Shown piece after piece: positions 1-10,612 of a stretch of 64,000 nt of DNA (positions are counted from its first letter, which is position 1; each line of letters begins with the position of its first letter). The translations under genes and the position numbers were made by a program. This stretch comes from Agarophyton chilense (lineage: Eukaryota > Rhodophyta > Florideophyceae > Gracilariales > Gracilariaceae): positions 682,001 through 746,000 of the forward strand of contig JARGXX010000028.1 in the NCBI GenBank assembly GCA_030374765.1, given 5' to 3'. The notes beneath the pieces are model-generated. The model ran no database searches and was not told where the DNA came from. It saw only the letters and a program-made list of their open reading frames with translations.

Positions 1-151
1 CCAATTAAAATGTAACAACTACGCCTGACATCACCAGAATACCACTGCAACGTCGGCGTCAACAAAGATGTAGGAACTCCCGGCGCTGCTGGCACATCCT
101 ACACGTGTGTTACAGCAGTGCCGGAACATTCCACACGTTCCGCGACCCACA
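1..151 (-). repeat. 3' LTR, truncated by window edge
   Basis: This is identical to 5760-5910. In element orientation the LTR begins TGTGGGTCGCG at base 151. A weak G-rich polypurine stretch (GCTTGGGGCTG) lies next to it at 152-162. Confidence 0.93.
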
Positions 152-162
152 CAGCCCCAAGC

Positions 163-3100
163 TCAACGGTTGCTACGCCGCGGCAACCCGGAAACCTTAG
201 CATCCAATGGTCGCGGCAGATAGATTTTGAGGCGTCGACAATGTATCCCTTGACGAGTATAGCGGTTGTGTGGTGAGACCAAAGTGTACCTGGGGTGATC
301 TGCACGGACAACACGGCAAGGTCCAAAGTACTTTGAGGAGAATGCCGGCCACTTCACTGTGGTATTCAGCGCCTTCCCCTTCGCCACCAAAACCTCATCT
401 CCAACCTGGAACTTTCTTATCTTCTTCTCCGGAATATCCCTAGTAACTCTCATCTCAGCACGCGCTGCCCGAGGATTAGATGAAGCTAAAGTCTCCAAGG
501 TCCTAAATATCTGTGAAGAATCCCCATGCTGCACCGCCACACCCGAGTCATACGATGTCATACGTGGTTTCACGCCATAAAGCAATTCAAAAGGCGATAT
601 TCCGCTGGCAAGATGGCGACGTCGATATCCATATAGAACTGAAGGGAGGTCATCATCCCAGCTTGAACCACGGGCTAAGACAGTCTTTCCAAGAGCTCGT
701 TTAAGTGTACCAACCATTCTCTCAGCCCTACCATTGGACATAGGTGCGTAAGCCAGAACAGTTTTCCACTTGATTCCTTTCTCTTTCATGAACGAAACGA
801 GTGACATGGACGTGAAACAGGTCGCATTGTCGGATACGATGACACGGGGAAGGCCAAAAGGGGCGATGATTCCACTTTTCACAAATTCTACTACAGTTTC
901 TGACGTTGAATTCCTTGTCGGGGCGGCAATCGGCCATCCAGTAAGATGCTCAACACAAACCAAGAGAAATCGGTTTCCTGCCTTGCTCTTCTGGAAAGGA
1001 CCGGCAAAGTCAATTGAAAACACATCAAACAGAGACGAAACCGGTGTGTGAAGGCTAGTATAGTACTGTGGAAGTGGTGCCATCCTCTGACAAGCGTCAC
1101 AGCTTTTGACGTAATCCCCAGTTTCTCGATACATTGTAGGCCACCAAAACCTCTCCGTAATAAACTTCCTTGTAGCCTTGACGTCCCAGTGTCCGATATC
1201 GTCATGAAAAGACCTCAGTATACTCTGCCTATGAGAAACATCTGGTACGACTCGTAGACCCTTTGTAGTGCGCCTGAATAGCTTTCCTTCCCAAACTAAG
1301 AACCGTTTCGCATTCCGTCTCACGATTTGGCGAACATGACTGTCATGTTCGTTCATTGACATTCCACAGAGATAACGGGCAATGTTTGCATAGTATGGTT
1401 CAAGTCCACGAAATTGATCAGTGTCACCTATGAGGCATACGAGGTCTCCTTCATCCTCGTGCAACTCAACCTTATCACCATGGAGAATCCTCGAAAGATA
1501 GTCGGCAGCACCGTTGTCCTTCCCAGCCCGATATACTATCTCAAAGTCATACTCGGCAAGGAAATCGAGCCAACGGGCTAGGCGACCATGTATATCACGT
1601 TTCTGAAAGGCATATCGGAGAGCCATATGATCCGTAATAACTTTGAACGGAACAGAGGAGAGAAGATACACTCTGAACTTTTTCAGGGCAAATATGACTG
1701 CCAATGCTTCTCTCTCAGATGCAGAATAGTTCCTTTCCGCTGCAGTCATCGTGCGACTAGCGAACTGCAAGGGGTGGATCCTACCGTCTTCTTTCTTCTG
1801 AGACAACACGGCCCCAAGCGACACACTCGACGCATCTGTCTCAACAATGAAAGGTTTCTCAAAGTCCGGGAATGACAACACTGGTGGCTGAGTTAACTTC
1901 TTCTTCAACCCGTGGAAGGCGTCAAGCATGTCTTCAGTCCAAGTCAGGGTTTTATTTCCCGAGGTAGCACTGTGAAGCACTGCCGAAGTCTCAGCAAAGT
2001 TTCTGATGAAGCGACGATAGTATCCGGCTAGGCCAAGGAATGATCTCAACTCCGTCGTGGTGGAAGGTATGGGTGCCTCCTGAATCTTATCAATCTTTGC
2101 TTGATCTACTGAAACGCCACTCGCGTCAATAACGTGGCCGAGAAGATGTACCTTAGGAAGGGCAAAGAAACACTTTGATAACTTCAGTTTAAGGCCATGC
2201 ATACTTATTCGTTCCAAGACAGACCGGATGTGCCGTACATGTTCTTCGAGACTTCTCGAAAAGATTACAACGTCGTCGATATAGACCCGGACGAAGGAAA
2301 GCCCACGGAGGACGACGTCCATCATACGCTGAAAGGTAGAAGGAGCATTCATAAGTCCAAATGGCATTACTTCGAACATGAAGGTCCCATATCTGCATAC
2401 GAAAGTAGTCATTTCTTTGCACTCTTCCGACATTTTCACTTGCCAGTATCCAGTGAAAAGATCAAGCGTTGTAAAGAAACAGCATCCGCCTAAGTCATCA
2501 AAGATCTCTTCCATACGTGGCAACGGCCATCGATCGGCTTTCATGACACGGTTGAGTTCTCGGTAATCCACGCAGAACCTGGGGCTACCATCCTTCTTGG
2601 TTGCGATAACAACAGGAAAGGACCACGCTGATGCAGAAGGAGTAATGATACCTGCCTCCAGTAATAAATCGATCTCTTCCCGGATGAACTCATTATGCCT
2701 AGGAGACATTCTTCTCGCTCTGAAATATATAGGCTTGTTGATAGTCAGTTCGAACGAATGTGATACTGGAACATCTGCTGGGCGGAGGTCCATCAGGGTC
2801 CAAGCGATGACATTGGTCTCCTTCAAACTCGAAATAAATTTTCCTTTTTCTTTCGTAGGTATGTGAGACAACTTGGACAGCAAAAGTTCTTCCTGAGGAT
2901 CGGATCCAGATATATTCAGTCCCGGTATAATCTCATCTTCATCAATTCTCACTTTGTCAGTAAGAGCCACGACCAGTTCTTCATCTTCAGAGACAGTATC
3001 CTCAACAGCGGCATCAGAATCTGACGTAAAGTCTTCACTATCCGTATCAGATCCTTCTCCATCTGGGGCCTCAACACGGGCGTAGTCAAAACCGAGTATA

Positions 3101-4776
3101 ATCTTCTGTCCGGCAATCTTCATCTTCACTTGTTGGTTGCCAAGGTCTAAGCAAGCCTGTAGCATCTCTAGAGTTGGGCACCCGATGATGACATCGAACG
3201 GTGGCCCTTCAATGACAAGAAAATCTAGCGGAACTGATATACCTCCGAAGGAGACTGGCACGTCGTGAAGAACTCCTCTGCATGAAGCACTGTCTCCATT
3301 GGCGACAGTAATCTTTTTTGAGGTTTCCTTGGGGTTCAGAGAAAGCTTTTCGCACAACTTCTTTGAGATTAGATTAGGAACAGCGCCAGAATCAAGCAGA
3401 GCTTCAGTTTCCCTCCCGAATATTCCGACAGAAACAGCTTTTAAACGTCTAGGGTGCTTGGCAACAGGGCCCACAAAAGGACGGCGAACAGTGCTTCGGC
3501 GACTAATGAGCTTTCTGATCTGTTTCTTGGCATCGTCGGCATCTCCGCGCATCAACTGGCCAAACGTGATCCCAGAAGAGGCGTTTGCCAACTCTGTAAT
3601 TACATTATACTTGCTTGCATGATCTGGTATGTTCTCTTTCTTCGGCTTCCTCTGCTTCTGCTTTCTTGGCTTACCTTCGGTAATCTTCTTACGACGAACT
3701 CTTTCTTCATGAAGAGGCGGGTTCAACATGAACGGAATGGGCGCTTTGCCTTCCGAGCGAAGCTGTTTTGGTAGCGCTTCTCCGTCCACGGTTCTTTTCA
3801 TTGCAGCGACGACATCAGTCGTTTCTGAGTCCTCCGTCACAATTGAAACAGGATCAGGCCCTTTTCGATCATTATTTGAGGTTTCTCTCTGTTCTTCAGA
3901 ATTGTTTGATACCTTTCGAGCTTCGTCGGGCCATATCCGTCGCCAACAGGTGATTTCAGAATGTCCCATCTTGCCACACCGATTACATCTCGTATCACGA
4001 TGCGGGTTTGAGTCACACTGAGAAGCGTAATGTCCGGGCTTCCTACAGTAAGAACAAGACCTTTCTGAGTCTCGGCGATCTGTCTGTGATTTCTTCACCA
4101 TGAGAGAGAGCTGTGAAAGCTGATCTGCTAACTTGTCGACCTTAGACTCCAAACCATGGGACGAAGAAGGACCTTCAAGGATCCTAGGATTAGGGACAAT
4201 ACGCTTTGGTGGGGTAAAGAACGAGACATGTGGTCCAATCGTTTTCTTGGCAGTGTCAAAGGCTTTCACTTGAACCTTTAACTCATCGTAATTTTCTGCA
4301 CCTCGAAAGATGACAAACTGGGCCAGGTCTGCGTACCCCATAACAGCCTTTTTCAAAAGGCCAAACTTCGCCTCGGCATTAAAACCCGCCTTCTGAAAGA
4401 GGTTATCCATGTAACTCATTGAACCAACTAAGTCACCGTAATCCAATTTTGCCGATATTGCCAATCGAATGTCTTCCTCAGGTTCTTTAACTTCTCCGAA
4501 TCGATTGATGAAGGTTTTCTTGACAGATTCATAATCTTTTGCTTCTTCAGAGAGTGAACCATTGACAGCATAAGTATCATAATAAAACTCGAACGCCTCC
4601 TTCTCTAGGAAACCGAGCAATTCTAATGCCATCTCTTCCTTGGATTTTCCTCTCATAGCAACATTTTCGAAATAGAAAAAGAACTTCACAACATCAATAG
4701 ATGAACCATCGAAGGTAGTAACTGAAGGGCCGGCTTCCACGGAACTGCCTCGGCGAGAGTACCATGTGGGCGCCAT
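163..4776 (-). CDS. Gag-Pol polyprotein, Ty3/gypsy
   Basis: A single uninterrupted frame of 1537 residues makes the capsid, protease, reverse transcriptase/RNase H and integrase needed for retrotransposition. I start at the ATG at 4776 (MAPTWYSRR), because the upstream part of the open frame lies inside the LTR. In order: Gag; two CCHC knuckles (CSYCRKPGHYASQC near residue 240, then CNRCGKMGHSEITC); aspartic protease DSGA near 459; RT with YIDD near 830; RNase H starting VETDASS near 977; an HHCC integrase zinc finger near 1195-1235; and an integrase core with VSDN near 1313 and the final Glu in GRAERM. All catalytic residues I can check are present. There is no frameshift or stop between gag and pol, so Gag:Pol ratio control is not evident. 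Possibly active. Confidence 0.95.
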   Translation of the reverse strand: MAPTWYSRRGSSVEAGPSVTTFDGSSIDVVKFFFYFENVAMRGKSKEEMALELLGFLEKEAFEFYYDTYAVNGSLSEEAKDYESVKKTFINRFGEVKEPEEDIRLAISAKLDYGDLVGSMSYMDNLFQKAGFNAEAKFGLLKKAVMGYADLAQFVIFRGAENYDELKVQVKAFDTAKKTIGPHVSFFTPPKRIVPNPRILEGPSSSHGLESKVDKLADQLSQLSLMVKKSQTDRRDSERSCSYCRKPGHYASQCDSNPHRDTRCNRCGKMGHSEITCWRRIWPDEARKVSNNSEEQRETSNNDRKGPDPVSIVTEDSETTDVVAAMKRTVDGEALPKQLRSEGKAPIPFMLNPPLHEERVRRKKITEGKPRKQKQRKPKKENIPDHASKYNVITELANASSGITFGQLMRGDADDAKKQIRKLISRRSTVRRPFVGPVAKHPRRLKAVSVGIFGRETEALLDSGAVPNLISKKLCEKLSLNPKETSKKITVANGDSASCRGVLHDVPVSFGGISVPLDFLVIEGPPFDVIIGCPTLEMLQACLDLGNQQVKMKIAGQKIILGFDYARVEAPDGEGSDTDSEDFTSDSDAAVEDTVSEDEELVVALTDKVRIDEDEIIPGLNISGSDPQEELLLSKLSHIPTKEKGKFISSLKETNVIAWTLMDLRPADVPVSHSFELTINKPIYFRARRMSPRHNEFIREEIDLLLEAGIITPSASAWSFPVVIATKKDGSPRFCVDYRELNRVMKADRWPLPRMEEIFDDLGGCCFFTTLDLFTGYWQVKMSEECKEMTTFVCRYGTFMFEVMPFGLMNAPSTFQRMMDVVLRGLSFVRVYIDDVVIFSRSLEEHVRHIRSVLERISMHGLKLKLSKCFFALPKVHLLGHVIDASGVSVDQAKIDKIQEAPIPSTTTELRSFLGLAGYYRRFIRNFAETSAVLHSATSGNKTLTWTEDMLDAFHGLKKKLTQPPVLSFPDFEKPFIVETDASSVSLGAVLSQKKEDGRIHPLQFASRTMTAAERNYSASEREALAVIFALKKFRVYLLSSVPFKVITDHMALRYAFQKRDIHGRLARWLDFLAEYDFEIVYRAGKDNGAADYLSRILHGDKVELHEDEGDLVCLIGDTDQFRGLEPYYANIARYLCGMSMNEHDSHVRQIVRRNAKRFLVWEGKLFRRTTKGLRVVPDVSHRQSILRSFHDDIGHWDVKATRKFITERFWWPTMYRETGDYVKSCDACQRMAPLPQYYTSLHTPVSSLFDVFSIDFAGPFQKSKAGNRFLLVCVEHLTGWPIAAPTRNSTSETVVEFVKSGIIAPFGLPRVIVSDNATCFTSMSLVSFMKEKGIKWKTVLAYAPMSNGRAERMVGTLKRALGKTVLARGSSWDDDLPSVLYGYRRRHLASGISPFELLYGVKPRMTSYDSGVAVQHGDSSQIFRTLETLASSNPRAARAEMRVTRDIPEKKIRKFQVGDEVLVAKGKALNTTVKWPAFSSKYFGPCRVVRADHPRYTLVSPHNRYTRQGIHCRRLKIYLPRPLDAKVSGLPRRSNR
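4745..4764 (-). other. primer-binding site candidate
   Basis: Immediately after the LTR end, the minus strand reads TGGTACTCTCGCCGAG. That is complementary to a tRNA-like 3' end finishing in CCA, with no spacer. The cognate tRNA was not identified. The site is translated as part of Gag (WYSRR). Confidence 0.6.
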
Positions 4777-5910
4777 CTTGGGAGTGTGACGCGGTGGGCC
4801 AACTTGACAGTAAAAGTCAATGTAAATGGGAGTCCCTCGTAGCCAAAAAAAGGCCCGTACAGATAAGTGTAGTTCGGTTTCGCAAAGAGATAAGTAGAAC
4901 GGCAAGACAGGGACAATACTCAACCCGTCAGATAAAAATAGATAAAATGACAAGGGGAGAACGAAGCTCAACCTAGCGATAATTCTCCAAAATCTTCTTA
5001 GGACGATACGCAACGAAAGACTTATGTCAATGGTCACTAGGAGTCAGACTCCCGACTTCCGATAAGACACTCCGGATGTGAGACGATTTCTGCAGCCTAC
5101 GTACTTCTGCGCCAACCAGAAGCACGCGTATACAATCCCTACAAGGCTTCCCGAGGAGAGCTAATGACAGCGAGATATGCCTTCACTCATATACCCAAGC
5201 TGGCCTTTTGCAGGAAAGGTTACGCGGCACCACTTGCGGCAGCTTCCCGTCCAGTACTGAATCCCAGGAATCCTCCAGGTCTTACCGACCGACACAGGCT
5301 TTTCACTCTGTGGGGGACCCCTTGCCAGACGCAGTACCGTTGGTACACACAAGCCGTCTCCCGTCCACGCCAAAGGCGCTTCAACCGGTACAGTGGGCTG
5401 ATAGAGGGTGCACCTTCCAGCGGCAAACGCCTCACTGGTCCTCTATACGGCGGCAAACGCCTCACCGATTTTAGATAATTATAGGGTTGCTCCTCCAGCG
5501 GCAAGCGCCTCACTGGACCCTAGGCGGCAAACGCCTCACCTTTTGTTATAGTTGAAGGGCTCGAAGCCAAAGGAAATAGTTGAATTGGGTGTTTGTTGGC
5601 TTGAGGTCGTCCGAGATGGTGTTCGGAGACTTCAGAGGCCCTTTTATAGAGATCTAGAACCCACAGAATGGGCTGCAACGCATTGATACTCACTTATTAC
5701 TACGGTGTGCTTCTAGGTTACTCTATTGGCTTCTAGAAGCCAGTACAGCAGCACACTAACCAATTAAAATGTAACAACTACGCCTGACATCACCAGAATA
5801 CCACTGCAACGTCGGCGTCAACAAAGATGTAGGAACTCCCGGCGCTGCTGGCACATCCTACACGTGTGTTACAGCAGTGCCGGAACATTCCACACGTTCC
5901 GCGACCCACA
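4765..5910 (-). repeat. 5' LTR (1146 bp) of the Ty3/gypsy element
   Basis: The boundaries are set by TGTGGG...CCCACA ends, by the primer site on the left and by the end of identity with bases 1-151 on the right. The last 12 LTR bases in element orientation (ATGGCGCCCACA) contain the likely Gag start codon. Four copies of a palindrome-bearing motif lie at 5420-5539. Confidence 0.85.
5420..5539. promoter_or_regulatory. four copies of a GGCGNNNNNCGCC motif in LTR
   Basis: GCGGCAAACGCCTCAC or a one-base variant recurs at about 5420, 5449, 5498 and 5523. The core is an interrupted palindrome, and a degenerate fifth version (CGCCAAAGGCG) lies near 5367. Clustered palindromes inside an LTR are the usual look of transcription-factor sites; this role is inferred. 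Confidence 0.55.
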
Positions 5911-6378
5911 GAATTCTATATATCAAAGGTGCTATCCATTGCTGAGATAAGAATGACCCACATAGGAAGTCCATGGCTTCTCTCTTTTCGGGGTGTATTC
6001 TCCTTCCAAATCTTATTCCAATGTAAGGAAATACCGCAAGATTGACCAAGATCTGGGTTGCGCCAAGTCACCACTGGTCGGTGTTTTAGAGAAACGCCTT
6101 TTTTTTCCTCTCCAAAGACAACTCTGAGGTTGATGCCAACCCAAATTCAAGTCTTTATCTTTTTAGGGATAGCGGCCATGAACACAGATCTATTCTTTGA
6201 GAAGTGTAGATCCGTTGATGGCCGTACTGTTTGGGTGCTTCACGTACGGCAGCCAGGAGTTGTATAAACGAAAACATCTCTTCCATGAGGATCAAGAAGT
6301 CTGTGCTTCATCAGTCTCCCATCACATTCACTGTTTTCTTCGAACAACATTCACAGTCACATCTTCTTTGGAACTGCT
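5911..6378 (+). promoter_or_regulatory. upstream region with TATA box at 6263-6268
   Basis: There is no coding signal. TATAAA at 6263-6268 lies about 115 bp upstream of the ATG at 6379, comparable with the TATA-to-ATG spacing of the other host genes here. Confidence 0.45.
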
Positions 6379-6759
6379 ATGAGGTCTTTTACGGCTATTT
6401 CTATTGTTGCACTTCTGATGGTGGTGGCCCTTGCGAGCCCCGTTTCTCGCAGTTCTTATTATCCATACTATCCACCTTATCACAGTTCTTTGGCCTTCGG
6501 AGGTGATGGCGGTGATGGCGGAGAGGCCTACGCTCAGGGTGCTAACGTACTGGCAGGCGTGGGTGCACCAGCCGTGGCGGACACCGATAAGAATGTCAAC
6601 ATATTTGGGAAGCAGACCGGTGGTTCAGGCGCTGCTATCGTCACTGCTGCAAACGGTGCAGCTGGGATTGTGAAAGGAGATGGTAAAATTGATGGCGATT
6701 TCGACAATGATGCTGACGGTGGGGATGGAGGTAACGGTGGATATGCAAAAGCCTATTAA
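6379..6759 (+). CDS. small secreted Gly/Asp-rich protein
   Basis: The 126-residue protein opens with a clear signal peptide: MRSF, a hydrophobic core at residues 6-19 and a likely cleavage after ALA (19). A Tyr/Pro-rich stretch (26-34) follows, then GGDGGDGG near 41-48, an Ala/Gly-rich middle, and a second Asp/Gly block near 101-121. There are no cysteines. Low-complexity acidic Gly-rich secreted proteins can belong to the cell wall or matrix and may bind cations, but no family is recognised and the function is unknown. The ATG is preceded by a TATA box about 115 bp upstream. It lies next to the LTR element and reads away from it. Confidence 0.65.
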   Translation: MRSFTAISIVALLMVVALASPVSRSSYYPYYPPYHSSLAFGGDGGDGGEAYAQGANVLAGVGAPAVADTDKNVNIFGKQTGGSGAAIVTAANGAAGIVKGDGKIDGDFDNDADGGDGGNGGYAKAY

Positions 6760-7404
6760 ATCTACAGCCAATAGTAGAGAAAGACTTCTTCGAACAGTCT
6801 ATATTTGGGATTGTCAAAGCAAAACAAAGGTATGACATTGATGCCTCCTCAAAAAAAGGGGGTGGACGGGACGAAGGACAAAAGCAATGAAGCATACTCA
6901 ATCGAAGAACACCTCAATAGGTTCTACTCTGCTTGGATGAATTCACTCTTGCTCTACTCGAAATAATTCAAGATAAAAAAAACCTCTAGCCTACCAGCCT
7001 TAGGGCAATTTTATCGATGCAGCGTCTTACAATGCCTCTGTCAGCTGCACTGTTCCACCCAGCTCTCAGACTGGGATAATTCTTGAAGCGTATGTCCAAG
7101 GCCAAAGTGTAAGACTACAGACGTTCAACACTAGACTTAGAAATTCATTAGTTTACTTAGAGCACCCCCATTGTGGGAGCAAAACTGCAAAATATCCAAA
7201 TAGACACATCTACCCATCATAATGGCAAGCTTACTGTATGCCTTACATAGAAATATTTACCTGTTTTGAGTAAATCCAGGTGTTAATCTCGGCGGATATA
7301 CCGATATCTTTGCTCATCCACAGATATGCATCCCCCAACCAAACAGAGCCATCTGTCCTTCCCTTGCCACATTCCCGCCCGTTTCACCCATTGTCCATCT
7401 ATCC
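6760..7404. other. intergenic, no feature seen
   Basis: This is non-coding sequence with short A-rich runs. A possible 3' end region of the secreted-protein gene is included, but no canonical AATAAA is obvious. Confidence 0.4.
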
Positions 7405-7779
7405 ATGACAACGCTTCCCAACTCGACTCACCTTCGTCACTGGCCCCAAGATCATCTCACAGCTAGTTCCATCCCCCTCATTGAAACCGACAACAGAAAC
7501 ATGTCCCTTGCAGACACGAACGGCAAGGCAAAAGCCTCAAATTCTGGCGGGGATGAAGATCACGCCCTTCCCGTCTATTTACTAGCTACTTCGTCCAGAA
7601 CGAATGAGCATAATACCGATACATCTTGGACTCATGTCGCGGCTGCACACATAACTGAACCTGATGTCGCGAATCCCGAGGACTGCCGCCATTCTGAAAT
7701 GCCGATTGACGACTGTACAGCGTGTGGCTCAAAAGTACCTTGCGACGAAGAAACTTTATTGCGCATATCTACCGTGTGA
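7405..7779 (+). CDS. hypothetical ORF, doubtful
   Basis: This 124-residue frame begins with a true ATG. It is rich in Ser, Thr, Asp and His and has a short Cys-containing end (DDCTACGSKVPC). No family is recognised. Its last codons and stop lie at the edge of the dispersed repeat starting near 7775, so the 3' end may have been cut by that insertion. It may be a truncated host gene or a chance ORF. Confidence 0.2.
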   Translation: MTTLPNSTHLRHWPQDHLTASSIPLIETDNRNMSLADTNGKAKASNSGGDEDHALPVYLLATSSRTNEHNTDTSWTHVAAAHITEPDVANPEDCRHSEMPIDDCTACGSKVPCDEETLLRISTV

Positions 7780-8090
7780 GAAGTATACTGCGAGGATGCG
7801 CCCATATGCGCGCAAATGCACTGAAAAAATAAGAAAAGAGACTACTGTCTGCGCGTTCCGCTTGCCCCGAGGTCGATAGAGCAAGTGGAGGCAGGAGCTT
7901 TACTTGGAGTCCTTCGAGTAGTACGTAGGTATGTTCGTTATGTGGGTTGTAAAGTTGTTTCAACCTAACGAATCGTACTAGAGCCTAAACGTTTGAGTCC
8001 TAAATAGCCAGCGTCTATAGTAGTGTCGCGTGATCGTAGTGTAGCTTAAACTACTATAACGACAAAGTAAACTAATGAACGTTCTATGTT
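7775..8090 (+). repeat. dispersed repeat family A, copy 1
   Basis: It matches the reverse complement of 62161-62464 along its whole length. Shared blocks include GCGCAAATG, the G/C-rich middle with CCCCGAGGTCG, TTTCAACCTAAC, TCGTACTAGAGCC and AACTAATGAACGTTCTAT. The start resembles TGTGAG plus a CGCGCATATG palindrome. Related copies lie at 48190-48420 and, as a fragment, at 42706-42746. No ORF is seen. It could be a solo LTR or a non-autonomous element. Confidence 0.75.
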
Positions 8091-8122
8091 AAACTAATGA
8101 ACTTTCTTTACTAAACGTTAAA

Positions 8123-8640
8123 GTGTATATTGTTGCAAGTACAGAAAACAAAAAAGTAAACAAAATGATCTTTTATCGAGATAAATATGCTACGACACAG
8201 GATGATGATGAGAAGTTGGCTGCTCCAGAGACATATTCGTCAACCGTGTCGCTTCTCTGTACACAACCAAAATTATCAAATGCTCTCGGTAGAATTCCTA
8301 CAATGGCATTCGCAGTCGCATATGAGAGCAGTGTCTCCATCGATGGAAGAAAGTACAAAATTCAACATTAGGTGTGCTAACTGCATATCTGCCGATGGTG
8401 TTGAGGCAAATATTTCAATGGAAAATCCAGCTCATGCGCATTTTGAGAGTATTGGAATGAAAAGAAATTGGGGGAGAGGGAGCACTACATTCTGCAGACG
8501 TCAAGAGCAATTAAAAAAGTTGAAGATTCCATTAGAGAAAGCCCCAGCGCGAAGCAACGAGCGTTGTCTGATTCGCTTCAGCTGAAGTTTTTATGGGAGA
8601 TCAAGATGGCTTACGACTCCTTTTAAGATTATATTTAATT
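8123..8640 (+). pseudogene. decayed coding relic, possibly transposon accessory ORF
   Basis: Two overlapping frames carry coding-like stretches. One frame (8123-8371) ends SIDGRKYKIQH, another (8187-8585) continues with ISADGVEANISMENPAH, and a third contains KKVEDSIRESPSAKQRALS. Read together they suggest a protein broken by at least two frameshifts. The layout faintly resembles the accessory protein encoded at 49029-50060 (an acidic segment, a helix-rich KAL.SLR-like segment, a short strand). The assignment is weak. Confidence 0.25.
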
Positions 8641-10612
8641 GAGACTTATTCTTTGTACTTGGTTACTTTCGGAAAGTTTCGATCTGGCAGTCAATAAATG
8701 AGTATTGCTCACCATCACCACCAAGATAGGTTGGACATGTATAACACGGCAGAGTTAATTAAGGTTGGCACTGTTCTATGACTAATATTAATTATTTGTG
8801 TTACATATACAGTGCGTGGCGTTTTCTGTACTGTAGAGCCAATTTCTCACCGAATAAAACCTTTTCAAGTAAAAAACCTTGTTTCTTAAACATATCCTTT
8901 ATACAATATAGAGCTCCATTATGAATTGTGTACCGCCTTTATCTCGCCAAAACTATATGAAAATTATGAGAATGGACCACAAAGGCATGATCCCAACTTT
9001 TATAGCGCAAAAACAAATAAAAATCCCAAAAACAAACAATTATTACAGAACACTCTGTTTGGTATGAATTCAAGCGATGTTTGAGCCATACCGCATTCTT
9101 TCTAACAAAAAAACGCGTGTAAATAAGCTTTATCTGTTCTGTGATACTTCATCGTGCAAAAATAATTGAAACAAAACAGTGTTTGAATGTAAAATGTTCT
9201 TAAATATGACGCAAATTAAGAATTCAAAATTGATTAAACTATACAACAACAAAAGAACCTTCTTTTGAAAACGCACCATATACGCAAACGTGCGTTGTGT
9301 TCCTCAGAAAAGCCTCATTAAAAAAAGAGAATAAAAAAAGATAATATTTTGGACGAAAACTGTGAATATGAACGGCCTAGGTTTCTTTAAAATCTATTAG
9401 CATGATAATTGCAAAAGAAAGTTGAGTTTTGTAAGAAAGTTGCTTGGTTATACATCTGATATGGTTTTAGATGGCATATTTGAAGTAACACTAACTAAAA
9501 TAGCGTTTTTAAAAGCTTTAATGACTTAGAAAGTGTTAAAAAGTTTTGTGCTACTTTATTCTTACTTTACGTATGAATTAAATTATGATTTTTAGTAGGA
9601 TAGTGCGCTTGTAAAACAGTCAAATGTTTAGAAACAGTACAAGAATGGTTTAAATATGACTGATACGGATCTTTTATGACGAATTTCCAATGTTCACTTT
9701 ATTGAAAACACCAATGGAGTGCTAGATTAGATGATTTATGGGCAAATTAGACAGTTCAGTACAGGTTTTTATTCGAAAGTTTGTATCACAAATTACTGGG
9801 ACAAAATAACATTTAATTTAATTCATTTTTTTATTGAATAAATGATAACACACTCTGTAAGTGTCAGTAGGGTTAAAGGGGTGAAAACATACTACTGAAA
9901 ACGCCCTGTAGAGAATATGGCTGACGAAAGGATATGTTTTTGAAACAGTTGTTTGACTTGATATTTTTCATGTATTGTTTTTATTGAGTGTACTGTAGTC
10001 GAAAAGGCATTTTACGAAATAGTTTTGCAAGGGATATGTTTTTGAAACAGACTTTACGTAGCCAGCGATAGTGCTTAGCTCACCGTCGACTTTGCCGTCG
10101 CGCCCAGTATAGCTCGCCCGATCAGAAGTTTGGGTATAGACCTCGTCGCTAGTCCTAACGTTTATATTTCTTCTTTGAAGAATAAAACGTTGCCCAAAAC
10201 TGGTCTATCTACCTTGCACACCCGAAAAGATCTACTATTGGGACTTTTTGTAGTATAATGGATCAACCGCGCGGTTGGGCCGGAGTGTATTACAAATAAG
10301 CGCAGTGGAACATGGCTCTTTGAGGCCACTTTTTCATTTAGCAAGGCCAAGGACCCGAGTGAAAATGCCAACTCTTGACGAATATACAAACTAATGAAAG
10401 AAAATGGGCCGTGACAAGACAGACAACGAGATGACGGCACAGGTATATGTAGACGAAAAACTGAGTTAGCTTTAGTAATTATTTTATATTTAATACCAAT
10501 AGGGTTGCCACTGCAATGTAAAGTTTGTAGTAATCGGTAGCGATTTAATGGTCGGTTGCAACACTCTAGCCTGATCCAGATCTAACCTGATCGCCAGGTA
10601 TGACTGCTTAAG
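8641..10612. other. AT-rich non-coding region
   Basis: About 2 kb of AT-rich sequence has no credible ORF, no internal repeat of note and no recognisable element. A short open frame at 10162-10440 (minus) has no family features. Confidence 0.5.

Larger units (their letters stand above)
1..5910 (-). mobile_element. Ty3/gypsy LTR retrotransposon, nearly complete
   Basis: The element reads on the minus strand. A complete 5' LTR lies at 4765-5910 and the start of the 3' LTR at 1-151; bases 1-151 are identical by eye to 5760-5910, so insertion looks recent. The LTR has short inverted ends (TGTGGG...CCCACA on either strand). A primer-binding-site candidate abuts the 5' LTR and the polyprotein stops 11 bases before the 3' LTR. 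The rest of the 3' LTR and the left target-site duplication lie outside the window; the right flank begins GAATT. The order protease, RT, RNase H, integrase places it in Ty3/gypsy. Confidence 0.95.

Noticed and set aside
10162..10440. 92-codon minus-strand frame in the AT-rich region
   Set aside because: No domain and no promoter or poly(A) signal.
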